Shown one piece after another: positions 22,160-33,544 of a stretch of DNA of 64,000 nt; position 1 is the first letter of the stretch, and each line of letters begins with the position of its first letter. The notes under the pieces were generated by a model. That model had not been told where the DNA came from and made no database searches. It saw nothing but the letters and a program-made list of their open reading frames with translations. This DNA comes from Dugong dugon. Taxonomy: Eukaryota; Chordata; Mammalia; Sirenia; Dugongidae. Where the stretch lies: contig CM057469.1 of assembly GCA_030035585.1 (NCBI GenBank), forward strand, positions 119,638,650-119,702,649, read 5' to 3'. The position numbers were made by a program, and so were the translations under genes.

Positions 22160-23404
22160 GTTGTCAATCAAGTTACATGCCATGGTAGGCACTGAAATCC
22201 AATTTTTATATCCCCAGTTACACAAATCTGAAAGCTCTTCTCAGTTCCTCAGCATCTTTGTTTCTCAGCTGCCACTTTAGTATAGCAACTGACTCAAGGA
22301 GAAAGGCAGTGTTGGGATCGTCTGTATGAGTTTCCTTCTTCCTGCTCTTGGAAGTATAGACCTTTAGTGTTCTGGGTAGAGCTCCAATGCTTTCAAACAC
22401 ATTTGTTTTAATTTTAGTCTAGTTTTTCATATTGTTCTCACTTGGAAGTTTGGCCAAAACAACCTAATCTTCTTTTGCCAGAAATGCAATCTACTCCTTT
22501 ATAATTTAACATTGATCTATAGTCCTAGCCAAATATAATTTTAAATGATTCAAAATCTCCATATAAAAATATAAAGCAACAATATAATAATATAAAAAAG
22601 AAATAATAAGTTACAAAATAAGTGTGTTCTGTTTACTATCCTAATATGAACTTATTATTTAGAAAGATTTCACTTGCATGGTCTTATAAATTTAGTTTGT
22701 CATATAGAAGTTAAAACCTGGCTTTTGACAAGCCATCACCCTTTTTACAAAATATGGAATCTGATAAAGCACAGTAAGATTTAATCAGACCTACAGAGAA
22801 ATGATGAAATTGGTTCTGGTTTGTCGTAACAAACAAAACTCTAAACTATTTCTTGTTAGGTGGCCAAGATATAAGGGAAAATTCTGGCAGCATAATGTAT
22901 AATTAACTTCATGTATAAATCCAGTGTAAATTTTTATCTATGCTGTCTGTAGATTGACAATTTTGACAATAGATTTGAATAACAGTTCCAAGGGAAAAAG
23001 TCAACCTGTTTACTTCACTCAATCATTTTGCTAAATCTGTGAGTATGTGACAACCAATTAAACATGTGGAAGTGGGTATGTTCACAGACACACAAACACA
23101 TTCATATACTCAGAAGAGAAGTTCAAAAACAAGTGGTGACAGAAACCCAAAATATTAAAAAAAGTAAAATAAAATCAAAGGACCATATTGATTACCAAAT
23201 TGAGTAGACCACATTTCTAACCCTTAAGTTTGCAACCTGAGAGCTTAGGGCATCTTATTAAAGCAGCTCTGGGGTACCTGCACCAGCAGCAATCAGTAAT
23301 TAATTACAGATATCATTAGCATCAAAACTGATTGAAATTTTCTTTTTAAATCAAATATTTGAGAGCCTATGCAGAAAATATTCTTATGTTTGTCACATAA
23401 TCAC
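22160..23404. other. Unassigned AT-rich DNA
   Basis: No gene or transposon recognised. The open frame at 22218-22400 (-) has no domain. An A/T-only stretch lies near 22555-22610. Confidence 0.45.
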
Positions 23405-23930
23405 ATTGTGGCCTATTGAATTTTCCAAAGATGGCTGCAAAAATATCTCCATTCCTCCATTTTCTTCCACAATATGCCTTACAGCTTCCCCACCAAGAGG
23501 GGAAGTCTATATCTCCACCACCTGGAGTCTAAGTGTTTTGAACAATAGAATCAGGAGGAAGTTCTGGTGTGACATTCCTAGGTATAGCCCTTAATTGGCC
23601 TGGAAAATTCTGTTTCCTGCCTTTCAAAAACCTAGCAGCAATGCTGTGAGATCTTCAAGCCACACTGAAAGGCCATGTGTGAATGCTCTGGTCTCTGACT
23701 GTGACTGAGCATCAGCCTACAGCAAGCATCAACTCTGAGTCAGCTGTCTTGGGTGTGCTGTCCAGTCAAGCCTTGAAATCATTCTATATGTGGCTGTCAT
23801 TTGACTGCAATCATGTAACAGACCTCAGCTGAGCCAGGTAACCTGCAGAACCATGCAAAACATTAATACATTGTATATGAGCTATTACATTTTGGATGTA
23901 TTTTGTTATGCAGCAATATAGTACTCAAAC
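23405..23930 (+). mobile_element. Old LTR-like repeat
   Basis: About 525 bp of repeat-like text ends with CATTTTGGATGTATTTTGTT and ATGCAGCAATATAGTACTC. This terminal motif is shared in degraded form with the repeats at 24800-25275 and 56790-57295. An open frame at 23406-23594 has no domain. Class not certain. Confidence 0.5.
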
Positions 23931-24059
23931 ACAAAGGCCAAACAGAGGTTATAAAACCTTTGTGAAGAAACAGCTTCTTGTGATCAGTCTATAAGTGCAC
24001 TTACCCTAAATCTTTCCTCTGCTTTCGTGAACCTCCACTCTGAGGATATTAGAGCTGGG

Positions 24060-24061
<2 letters not shown>

Positions 24062-24098
<37 letters not shown>
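24062..24098 (+). repeat. (CA)n microsatellite
   Basis: Eighteen uninterrupted AC dinucleotides. Likely polymorphic. Confidence 0.98.
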
Positions 24099-24102
<4 letters not shown>

Positions 24103-24535
24103 TCACTCTACCATGGTTGACAGATAAGGAAACTGAGGATTATATATTTTTAAAAAAAGACTTAAATAGCTTGTCCAGTGTCTCATTGAAGGGAATCCCA
24201 AAAATTAGATAGGAATCACCAATCCTAGTTTGTGAACGTGATACAGTCCTCTGCCACACACAGTGAACAAAGGTATTTCTACGCAAATAACACACGCCTT
24301 CTGCATTTATCGGCTGCATCCTCTCCTGAGAGGCACCCTCACAAGAGCCCTCGTGCCAATCCTCTTCCACATGCTGCTGTAAACAAAGAGTTAGCATAGT
24401 ATGCTTAAAAAATACTTCACAGGTTTGAGGGAAAGACATGGCTGGCAAACGCAGAAGGTGTGCGTTATTTTCTTAAAATTATGGTATTCTCAGGCTTTGT
24501 TCCTAGTATCAGATTTAGTTTCAGTAATTTTCTCT

Positions 24536-24606
24536 TCCTTCCTTTCTTCCTTCCTGTCTCTCTCTCTTCCTTCTTTTTTGTCTTTCTTATTTTTCTTGTT
24601 TTCTTT
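24536..24606 (+). repeat. Pyrimidine-rich low-complexity tract
   Basis: Degenerate TTCC/TCTC/TTTC repeat just upstream of an antisense AfroSINE. Confidence 0.8.
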
Positions 24607-24615
24607 TATGTTATA

Positions 24616-24785
24616 TTTTAGTACCAAAAAAACCCTTTACCATCTAGTTGATTCCAACTCACAGTAACCCTATATTACAGAGCAGAACTGCCCCATATGG
24701 TTTCCAAGGAGCACCTGGTGGACTCAAACTGCTGACCTTTTGGTTAGCAGCCATAGCTCTTAACCACTAAGCCACCAGGGTTTCC
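24616..24785 (-). mobile_element. AfroSINE, short subtype, antisense, 9-bp TSD
   Basis: Read on the minus strand, GGAAACCCTGGTGGCTTAGT opens the element, and CAGTTTGAGTCCACCAGGTG marks the B-box region. The RTE-like end follows. TATGTTATA occurs at 24607-24615 and 24786-24794 as a target duplication. Confidence 0.93.
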
Positions 24786-24799
24786 TATGTTATAATAGA

Positions 24800-25275
24800 T
24801 AAGGAAAGTTCCCTCTGCCTTGAATGTGGGCTGAACTTAGTAACTCATTTATAATGAATAAATAAGGCATGTTTAACAGTGTGTGAGATCAGAGACTATG
24901 TTATAAAAAGAGTCTATGGCATCTGTCTTGCTCCCTTTCTCTCCCTTGGATCACTCATTTGGAAAAGCCAGCTTCCATGTTCTGAGGACACTAGGGAAGC
25001 TCTGAGGAGAACACATATAGCAAGGAATTGAGACCTCCAGCTAAATGTCATGTCAATGAGCCATCTTGGAAGCAAATACCCCTTCTTCAATCAAACGTTC
25101 AGAAGACTGCAGCCTCAGCAGACAGATTTATTTGAAATCTTCTGACAGACCTTGAGCCTGCACCTCACAACTAAGTTACCCTCAAATTCCTGATCCCCAG
25201 AAACAGTAAGATAATTTATTATTTTAAGCCACTAAGTTTTTGGATAATTGGGTATGCAGCAATAGATAGCTAATC
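24800..25275 (+). mobile_element. Old LTR-like repeat
   Basis: It contains TGAATGTGGGCTGAACTTAG, a CTCTCCCTTGGATCACTC stretch, and ends TTATTTTAAGCCACTAAGTT then ATGCAGCAATAGATAGCTAA. The pattern is a common mammal-wide repeat with an LTR-like polyadenylation end. I cannot name the family with confidence. Confidence 0.55.
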
Positions 25276-26214
25276 AGATTTCACAGCTGCTCATAGTTAA
25301 AAGATTCGTCTTTGTGAATGTATCTGTTTACTAGTTGCTCAGCAAGCAAAATGAATTCAAAGGAAATTAGATGTGTTCTTTTAATGTTTTTTCCCATATT
25401 ACTTATTCATTTGGACTGAAACTTATGTCCAGGTATCATATTACAGCTGTTTACATATCCCTCCATTAGTATTGAGTATCTACTATACACATTTCAGCAC
25501 TTCAGCTCTGATTTTTTGCTGATGAGTGTTTACCATTTGAATCCCTGAACTAAAGAAAGCATAACTGGTAAATACAAGTCCCTGTTTTTCCAGCTGTTTG
25601 GATCTACAATAGTACAATTTTGTTTTCAGTGTGTCCAGTTGCTTAGAGTTCAAATTTATTTATTTATTTCCCTATTTTTTACTGTTCTTACTCCACTGTT
25701 ACCTACCGGAGCCAGGGCCTTATGTTGAATTTAAATTTTGACTCACTTACTGGAGCTCACTAACTCTCTCCTCAGCCTAGTTACAGTAAATTTATCTTTC
25801 CGTCACCCTCAATTTTTCACCTATGTCTGCAACAATGTGAGTGAGTTCCATGGATCATGACATGATAAAATAAGAATGTTTTGAAGGGGAGATGAGGGCA
25901 AAAACATCTTGAACTTGAACTATTTCCTCAAAACGCCAACTTGGAGAGTGCACTTTAGGGTATTTATTATTTACTATTATTATCATTATTAGCAGTAGTA
26001 AGAGTACTTAAAGACAGGTTCTCTGAACACCTTGGTGTGGGGATTGTGGGGTAATTCTGCAAAGGAAGCAAAATGCTAAATGGATGGGTAAGAATTAAGG
26101 GTATTATTTATAGGTAACTTCCCATAATAGATTAAATGAGAGTGCAAGAGAAAGGGGAGCAGAGAATGAAGAAGAAATTCTTATTTTTTCATGAAGCATC
26201 TTCTGGGTGTCAAT
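25276..26214. other. Unassigned
   Basis: No feature recognised. A few ATT-rich patches occur at 25962-25998. Confidence 0.45.
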
Positions 26215-26400
26215 CACTTTGAAAGCCTTTTTACATTACTTCAAGTTTTCCCTCACAAAAATATTTAAAGAAGCCGAGATTATCCCAACTTTGCAGGTAA
26301 GAAAACTGAATATTAGAAAGACCAGGTGACTCTTACTAGTTTGTACAGTTAATGTGTTACTGAACTGATGTTAGAACCACAGCAATTCACTCACAGTCTT
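26215..26400 (+). mobile_element. MIR remnant
   Basis: It follows the MIR order: a TTTTTACATTACTTCAAG-like segment, CAACTTTGCAGGTAAGAAAA, then GTTAGAACCACAGCAATTC. Confidence 0.7.
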
Positions 26401-26994
26401 TCGCTTATTAGAACATAGCATGATCAGGAGTCCAGAAACCAGTTCATAGGAAGAATAGTTGAAGGTGCTCAACATGTTTAACATAGAAGAGAAAAGGTTA
26501 GGCATAGATTTCACAGAGTATCTTCAGGTCCCTGAATAACCCTCATTTGTACCATGAAATAGATTTAAAAAAAAAAAAATGTTCACAACAGGGGATTGTC
26601 CAAGCTGGTAGAACGATGATTTGATAAAGACATTGAAAACAGAATTGCCTCCAAAGAAGAGGATGGGCTAAAAATTTGCCGAGGCTCATTCCAACTTTAG
26701 TAGTTTTTATTTCTAATTTTGCCAGCCTAATAACTTTGCATAGACCCAGCTCTTCTCATTGTATGTGGAGCCTAGATCAATGCAATGTAATCTAGTTACC
26801 AAAGAAGAAACACAGAGGTGGTGAATACATTTTCTGTGCAGCTCTTCACAGTACAAGCCTGTCCAAATTTTATTTAGTTTCCCCACCTGAAATCTTTAAT
26901 ATCTTTTCCTTCTGAAAATTGGGTGTTCACTTTGTTTGTATCTCATCTTCCAATGTCTTAAAGTTTCACATCACATTAGAGATGTGAATCTTGT
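26401..26994. other. Unassigned
   Basis: No feature recognised. Confidence 0.45.
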
Positions 26995-27295
26995 GTTCAT
27001 TCATTCACTCAATATATATTTTTTAGTCAGTTTGTCAGCAACACTATGTAAGACTTTAAGCATAAATACATGGATAAGATACACTTGTTGACCTTAATGA
27101 ACTCTCTTCCTAGAAAAGAAGATAGGCAAGTAAACAATAAATTGCAATGCAGCATGGTAAATTTTATGATTGGTAAAGGTAGAGTGAGACACAGAACAGA
27201 GACACTGAATTCAAACTGGTGTCATCAGGGAAGGCTTCAGGAAGAAGTGGAACACGAGCTGAATTGTAATAGGCACATGGAAGCTGCAAAGGCGA
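26995..27295 (+). mobile_element. L2 LINE remnant
   Basis: It reads like the L2 internal/3' region: TTCATTCATTCACTCAATAT, GCAAGTAAACAATAAATTGC, then CATCAGGGAAGGCTTCAGGA. The open frame 27070-27594 runs through it and into an AfroSINE and is not a host gene. Confidence 0.65.
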
Positions 27296-27415
27296 AGAAG
27301 TGGGGGCTCTACCTTTTTAAAGACAGAACTCACATTGTAAGGATGTCAGATCGACTCTTTTTTTGGCTGTTTTATAATGGTTCTGAGGTAGGGAGGTTGG
27401 GGGCAGGCCACAGAT

Positions 27416-27848
27416 CAGTGCTTCTCAGCTGGGACAATTTTGCCCTCCAGGGAAAATCTGACAATGTTTGGAGCCCCTGGCTGATGCAAACAGTTAAGCA
27501 CATAGCTACTAACCAAAAGATTGGCAGTTCGAACCCACCTAGCAGCCTTGGAAGAAAGGCCTGGGGATCTGCCTCTGAAAGTTCACAGCCATGACATTTC
27601 TATGGAGTGCAGTTCTACTCTGCAGCACATGTGTTTGCCATAAGTCAGAACTGTTTTGATGGCAACTGGTTTGCTTTTTGGTTTTGGAGATATTTTTAGG
27701 CATCACAACTGGTGGTGGTGATGCTGCTGGCATCTAGTGGTTAGAAGCTAAGGATGCTGCCAAACACCCTACAATACACAGGACAGCCCCTCATTACAAA
27801 GAATTACCTGACCCGAAATGTTTATAGTGCCAAGGTTGAGAAATTCTG
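27416..27848 (+). mobile_element. MER20-like hAT non-autonomous transposon, split by an AfroSINE
   Basis: The left part (27416-27470) starts CAGTGCTTCTCAGC and contains TTTTGCCCTCCAGGGAAAAT. The right part (27687-27848) contains GGCATCTAGTGGTTAGAAGC, ATACACAGGACAGCCCCTCA and ends GGTTGAGAAATTCTG. The ends form imperfect terminal inverted repeats (CAGTGCTTCTC and GAGAAATTCTG). From memory the sequence matches MER20 of the hAT-Charlie group. Confidence 0.7.
27471..27686 (+). mobile_element. AfroSINE, long subtype, inside a hAT fossil
   Basis: It has CCCCTGGCTGATGCAAACAG, a good B box (CAGTTCGAACCC), the GCCTGGGGATCTGCCTCTGA insert and a GATGGCAACTGGTTTGCTTT end. TTTGGAG is repeated at both junctions (27464-27470 and immediately after the tail), consistent with a short target duplication. 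Confidence 0.92.
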
Positions 27849-28540
27849 CCTTAGGTGCTTGAAAAAGTTTGAAAACCTTTGCTTTAGATCAAAATTATCA
27901 TTGTGGACTTTTAAATGAGAGTAACAAGGTAAAATCCTCCTATTTTCTGTCTTCCCTCAGGCCATCCTGAGCACTGCTGTGAAAACAGTAGGCATTACAT
28001 ACTGGTTTGTGGAGCTTGCTACTTTTGTGAAGTGCCTTGGGGTTGCTCTGACCTTTCTGCATGGGAGACAACCTTGCATTCCTAATTCTTTTGGATTCTT
28101 TTTTAATCTAAGGAAATCTGTTTCTCGATTAAGTGCAAGATCAAGTGTATCTTCTTGCTAAATTAATGGTTCTCTTGACCAGAGTGCTCACTCATTTGTT
28201 AATGCTCCAAAAGGAAATGTGCACTTTCTCAGACTCCATAAATCATAAAAACAGGATTTTATATGCATCATTTAAATGGAGATAAATAGTAACTTATCTG
28301 CAGTACCTTTGGTTTGTACTGCAAATATATAACTCTGGGGATGTGCCCAGAACTTTGGTAATGCTATTGTTTCTTCAGAGTATCAATCCATTGTGGTTTC
28401 TTCTTTACCCTAATTAGAATCATCAGCTGCTCGTGAGAGCATCATAACGTATAATATTAATATCTTCTTTTCTAATATATCCAACTATTACAACTATACC
28501 AGGCCTATCTAACGCTATCTATTTCTGTGAGTTCTTTCAT
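27849..28540. other. Unassigned
   Basis: No feature recognised. The open frame at 27979-28161 has no domain. Confidence 0.45.
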
Positions 28541-28543
28541 CTT

Positions 28544-28607
28544 GACTAAAGTCACTATGAGTCAGAATCTACTCGATGGCAATGGGTTTGGTTTTTTTTT
28601 TTGGTTA
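28544..28607 (+). mobile_element. AfroSINE / RTE-type 3' end fragment
   Basis: Only the terminal GTCACTATGAGTCAGAATCT then ACTCGATGGCAATGGGTTTG and the T-rich tail are present. Confidence 0.85.
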
Positions 28608-29224
28608 TTCAATTTACCTATAAATTAAAGCCAATCAATTCATATTTTATTCTCCCTTGTCATCTTAGTAAAAAATTGTGTTTATCACACAAATTGTGTT
28701 TGTGTGTATGTGTGCCTGTGTGTGTAAGCATATGCATATATATGTTTATATTAGTCTATCTTGTTCTAGTTTTGAGTGCTTTTATTGTTGTTTGTCAGAT
28801 TTTGAACTTCTAGTTGATGAGGACTAAAATAAAAATGTGAGACATCATCATTAAATAAAGAAGTAGACTTTGTCTCCAGAGGTTTCTGAAAATATGACTA
28901 GCATATCGACATTTCCAATAGTATCAATTCAAGTCTTTCTCATGAGAATCTAAGAGTTGCAAATATGTTTTATTCATATGTCAACTTGGGCCACATGCTA
29001 TCTAGTGTTCTACCTCCTCTCAGCGAGAAAGTGTATCAGAATTGACTAGTGAGGTTTATTGGGGCTCCAGAAAGATGATCATATCACGAGTGCCCTGCAT
29101 TTGTCAAGCCTTGGTTAGTCTGAGATGAGATGGCTGAGTCCTTGAGAATACATCAAAGTATTAACTGAGTTCATGTTTCTGTATGGAAATGAGGTAATTA
29201 AAACTGGGAAGAGGAGCAAGCATT
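28608..29224. other. Unassigned
   Basis: No feature recognised. A GT/AT-rich patch lies near 28695-28745. Confidence 0.45.
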
Positions 29225-29415
29225 TCTTGGGCCTGTTATGGAAATTTACATGTACACCATCTTATTTAATACTTCCAAAAACCCTTTGAGGTCATCACCA
29301 TCTACTTTTCAAAGATGAAGGAAACTAAACTTTGAAGAGTGGAAGTTTATTCAGCTAGTAAGTGGCATGACTTGAACTTAAACCCAGATTTGCTTGTCTT
29401 TGAAACTTTTGCTCT
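29225..29415 (+). mobile_element. MIR remnant
   Basis: MIR-like order: CATCTTATTTAATACTTCCA, AAAGATGAAGGAAACTAAAC, AGCTAGTAAGTGGCATGACT, AACCCAGATTTGCTTG. Confidence 0.75.
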
Positions 29416-29609
29416 CCCATTGCTTACAGGGCTTTAGGCAATCACAAATACTTTTTGAATTTGTGTTTTGTTGAGAATGAGGGGAAAATTGAAAACCAAG
29501 GTCTCAGAAATAAGTCAATGAATCTGCACTAAGTTTTGAGGATATAAGATATCTACAATCATTACCATAATCAGTTTAGGAACATTTTCATTGCTCCCAA
29601 AGGAAACGC

Positions 29610-30165
29610 CCTAAGCATCCCCATCCAGCTTAGCCCCTGGCAGTCATTAGTCTACTTTCTTTCCCAATGGATTTGCCTATGTTAGCTATTTCATATAAAT
29701 GATGTCTTCCAATGTGAGACCTATTGTGACTAGCTTCTTTCACTTAGAATATTTTCAAGGTTTATATATGCTGTAGCATCTATCAGTAAGTCATTCCTTT
29801 TTATGGATGAATAATATTCCATTGTATTGATATACCACATTATTTAATCTAATCATCAGTTGATGGACATACAGGTTGTTTCCACATTTTGGCTATTATG
29901 AATAGTGCTATCATGAATATTTGTGTACAAGTTTTTTATGTGAACATATAGTTTCAGTTCTCTTGGATATATACTTAGGAGTAGAATTACTGGGTCAGTT
30001 TGTAACTTCCTTTGTAAACTTTTGAGGGGACACCAGATTGTTTTCCAAAGCAACTGCACCATTTTACATTCCTACTAGGAGTTTATGTTAAATCCAATTT
30101 TTTCACATCTTTGCCAATACATGTTATTGTCTGTCTTTTTGATATAGCTATCCTAGTGTATTTGA
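29610..30165 (-). mobile_element. Old L1 fragment (ORF2 3' region), antisense
   Basis: The plus strand reads like classic antisense L1M text: ATTCCATTGTATTGATATAC, CATCAGTTGATGGACATACA, GAGTAGAATTACTGGGTCAG. On the minus strand this is the ORF2 end and early 3' region (29856-30062 is the longest surviving frame, starting MVQLLWKTIW). It is inactive. Confidence 0.85.
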
Positions 30166-30167
30166 AC

Positions 30168-30435
30168 ACCGCCCATCTGTCAGTTTTTCATAATGTGGTG
30201 GCTTGCGTGTTGCTGTCATGCTGGAAGCTATATTGCCAGTATTTAAAATACTAGCAGGGTCACTCATGATGGACAGGTTTCAGTGGAGTTTCCAAACTAA
30301 TATATACTAGGAAAAAAGGCCTGGTGATATACTTTCAAGAATTAGCCACCTTATGGATCACAACATAACACGGTCCAACTCACTTACGTTGGATATGTCA
30401 TCAGGAAAGATCGATTGCTAGAGGAGGATATTATA
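30168..30435 (+). mobile_element. RTE LINE 5' end with internal deletion
   Basis: 30168-30365 matches the RTE 5' region also seen at 60811-60906 and 61707 onward (GTGGTGGCTTGCGTGTTGCT, then CATGATGGACAGGTTTCAG). 30375-30435 then resembles RTE C-terminal coding sequence (GGATATGTCATCAGGAAAGA), so most of the body is missing. ERV sequence starts right after. Confidence 0.7.
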
Positions 30436-32446
30436 GTTACGATGAACTATAAACCTACTAAAAATACTGGAACCAGGACCCACAATCAAATTCCTAGGAA
30501 TTGTCTGGTCAAGTAAGACCCAAATCTTGCCCACAGTAGTTACAGATAAAATTATTGCCTTTCCTTGTCCCCAGAATATTAAGGGAGTACAAGATTTTGT
30601 GAGGTTATTAGGATGCTGGAGAGCCTTTATCCCACACTTGGTACAATGCCTTCCACCACTCTATAGACTGATGAAAATAGGGACAACTTGGGACTCAGAA
30701 AAGACATAAGATAATGCTTTCACCCAAGCCAAGGCCCTGGTGCAACAGGCTCAAGCACTACAGGCTTTAGAAGAGGGGGTTGCCTTTTGAATATGACATT
30801 ACTATTGCAGAGAATGGCATGGGATGGGCTCTATGGCAAAGAGAAAATAAACAGATGTGGCCTATAGGATTCTGGTCAGTTATTTAAAGGTGCAGAGATA
30901 TGGTACATTCTGATAAGGAAACAATTTCTGGCCATGTATAATGCTTTACTACAAACAGAAGCCCTCACTAAAGAAGCACAAGAAGAAATAAGAACAGCAT
31001 ACCTTATTAAGGGGTGGATAGAGGACCTCTTTGCCAATCTGAAGTTGGCTGTGGCATCAAGCGTTATTTTGGGAAGGCTGCGTGCCTATCTGCAACAAAG
31101 TGGTTAATTGTCTTCTAGCCCCCTCTCCAAAGAGTTACAGGAATATTTCAGGTCTATAAAATTTACACAGGAAATGGCCACTGGCAACAAACAAATAGTT
31201 CTAGAATGATCTAGGGATGTCCAGGAGAGGGCAGACACACCTCTGGATGATTCCAGGTATACAGTTAGTTCCACTGTAGGTCAGCCTCCCAAGTGGACAG
31301 CCATTGTTATCCAGCATTCTACTGATATTGTCTGGATAGAAGCAGGAACTGGACACCGCAGCCCGTGGGCCAAGCTGAATGCAGCTTGGCTAGTAATCAC
31401 TCAGGAACTCCACTCTTTGACAATTTGCACTGATTCCTGGGAAGTGATGAAAAGCCTTACTTTATGGATATTCCAATGGGAAAAAGACAGAAGGGAAATT
31501 AATGGAAGACCTTTGTGGGGGCATAAATTATGGTGAGATATCTGTGATAAATTGAAACAACCCAGTTCCAAAGCGATCGTGTATCACGTCCCAGCACATG
31601 TAGCAAATTTTCCAATGGGTAATAAAGAGGCAGAAGCCCTGGAAGCCATGAGGGCTGTTGACCCCACAGGTAACTTTGACATAGCCATGTGGGTACATAA
31701 TAAAGGGGGACACTGGAGCATTTGAACAACATGGAAATTAGCTCAGGATGCTGCTCTGGCCTTTGCTAGAAAAGACATAATAAAGGCCATTGAAAATGCC
31801 CTATATGTTGCCCCAAGTGCCCCACTCCACTTAAGGATAAGACAGAGCACATTAAAAAGTGGTGAGGATCCTTTACAAATTTTGCAAATTGATTATATCG
31901 GCCCCTACTCCAAAAATAAGTGTTATAGATTTGCTTTCACATGTATGGATACCTACCATGAGTTGCTCCAAGCTTTCCATACTATAACAGCCAATCAGAC
32001 TGTCACCATTTTGTGTTTGGAAAAACTAATATCCACGTATGGTACTCCTAAAGAAATTAATAATGATCAGGGATCTCATTTCCAGGGGTCCTTGTGCAGT
32101 AACGAACCAAGAAACAAGGTATAGACTGGTACTTTCGCTTACCTTATAACCCTCAGGGAGCAGGATTGAATGAAAGGAAATATACCCTCCTTAAGGAACA
32201 AATTAAAACATTGACAGATTTGCCTATCTTGAGAAATTGGGTTGTTGTTTTTCCTGAGGCTATAAGAGCATTAACTGAAGCCTGTATGGGAGGGTGATCC
32301 GCATTTGAATGGTCAGGTAGTGAGCCACCTACAGGTCAAGCTATAAGGTTATGGAAGACAACACCAGAAGCATTCATTCATAGTTGGACACCACCTGATG
32401 TGTACTATCGCTCTGGACACAAGTGAGCATCACCCCTGAGCAGAGT
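30436..32446 (+). pseudogene. ERV pol remnant (RT end, RNase H, integrase), ERV-L-like
   Basis: Fragments of a retroviral Pol are legible in several frames: the RT thumb/connection (30490-30720, containing GIVWS and IPHL motifs), RNase H with a TDSW motif near 31430, the integrase zinc-binding His pair near 31690-31720 and Cys pair near 31800-31825, and the catalytic core. Codons for the catalytic Asp, Asp and Glu lie at about 31891, 32065 and 32172. The Asp-Glu spacing fits the D35E rule apart from a one-base deletion. The TDSW and tryptophan-rich context resembles ERV-L (class III). Stops and frameshifts are numerous and everything upstream of the RT end is missing. The sequence stops at the MaLR insertion and resumes at 35608. 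Confidence 0.82.
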
Positions 32447-32463
32447 TGTTAAGGATTGAATTA

Positions 32464-32625
32464 AAACCAAAAAACCCATTGCTGTCAAGTCAATTCCTAC
32501 CCCAGCAACCCTACAGGACAGAGTAAAACCTCCCCGTTGGGTTTCCAAGGAGTGGCTGGTGGATTCAAACTGATGACCTTTAGGTTAGCAGCCAAACGCT
32601 TAACCCCTGTACCACCAGGGCTCCT
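32464..32625 (-). mobile_element. AfroSINE, short subtype, antisense, 11-bp TSD
   Basis: GGATTGAATTA occurs at 32453-32463 and 32626-32636. Between them on the minus strand lies a complete short AfroSINE (GAGCCCTGGTGGTACAGGGG to the ATGGGTTTTTTGG tail). Confidence 0.95.
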
Positions 32626-32637
32626 GGATTGAATTAT

Positions 32638-33140
32638 TGTTACAGCAATAACGCAGATTGGAGCTGTCTGCCGTAATAGTCAATTCTGAGACAGGGGTGG
32701 GGTGAGCAGCAAAAGGTTTATTATATATCGATATATAGGAGACAGAGGGGAATAGATTCCTCCAGAAAACCTGTCTCCCTTACCGGAGATCAGTTGATGG
32801 CTTTTATAGGGACAAGATTATGGGTCTTAGAAGTTTGTGTTAGTTTCCCCTTGAGGTGGTGATGTCTCAGATGAGTTAATCTTCTACTTGTATTCTTGGG
32901 GGCTATCTGGTGACATCCTTGGGGTTTATCTGGTGACATCCTGGTTTTTCTTGTCACAAGATGGGTGCTTTGTTTGGTTTTCATCCTTAGATCATTATCA
33001 CTCATTTTCTACCCTCCAAGGAGGAACATCGGTTAATCTTAAACCTTTTGTAGAGACTGGAGAAACAAGATCATGAGACAATGTGGCGGTTAGCAATGGG
33101 GAGTAAATAATAGTGAGCCAGGCCTGTGCAGCCTCTTTCA
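32638..33140 (-). mobile_element. Solo LTR, antisense, 503 bp, 4-bp TSD
   Basis: TG...CA ends are flanked by TTAT at 32634-32637 and 33141-33144. On the minus strand it begins TGAAAGAGGC and ends GCTGTAACA, with TATAAAAG at 32802-32809 and AATAAA at 32717-32722 in the right order. The size, 4-bp duplication and signals indicate a class I-like ERV solo LTR. Short open frames across it (32790-33076) are incidental. Its sequence does not obviously match the solo LTR at 3784-4271. Confidence 0.87.
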
Positions 33141-33544
33141 TTATGTCCACCAAAATATGTGTTGTAAATCCTAACCTCGATGCCTGTGGTTGTAATTCTA
33201 TTTAGAAATGTACTGTCTTTCTTATGTCAGTGAGACAGGATTAGTGTAGGATGTGTATTAAGTCAGTCTCTTTTGAGATATAAAAGAGATTAAATAAGCA
33301 AGTGAGAGAAGCAGAGATGGGGTACGATAGATGTCAAGATACATGGAGATCTCCAAGAAACCAAGAAGAAGCCAAAGACACATGGATCTTCCTTCAGAGA
33401 TGACAGAGAGACAAAGCTTTCCCCTAGAAATGGTGCCTGAAATTTGGACTTCTAGCCTCCTAAACTGTGAGAAAATACATTTCTGTTTGTTAAAGCCACT
33501 CACTTGTAGTATTTTTGTTACAGTAGCAATAGATAAGTAAGACA

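Larger units (their letters stand above)
32447..33544 (+). mobile_element. MaLR 5' LTR, interrupted twice
   Basis: The LTR starts TGTTAAGGATTGAATTA, is interrupted by an AfroSINE (32464-32625) and then by an antisense solo LTR (32638-33140), and resumes at 33141 to end ATAGATAAGTAAGACA. Without the insertions it is about 417 bp, matching the 416-bp 3' LTR. Confidence 0.85.

Noticed and set aside
27070-27594. 174-codon open frame
   Set aside because: It crosses an L2 fossil, unassigned DNA, a MER20-like end and an AfroSINE, so it is not one gene.
3784-33140. The solo LTRs at 3784-4271 and 32638-33140 being one family
   Set aside because: Both have 4-bp duplications and end in GTAACA, but the rest does not align by eye.
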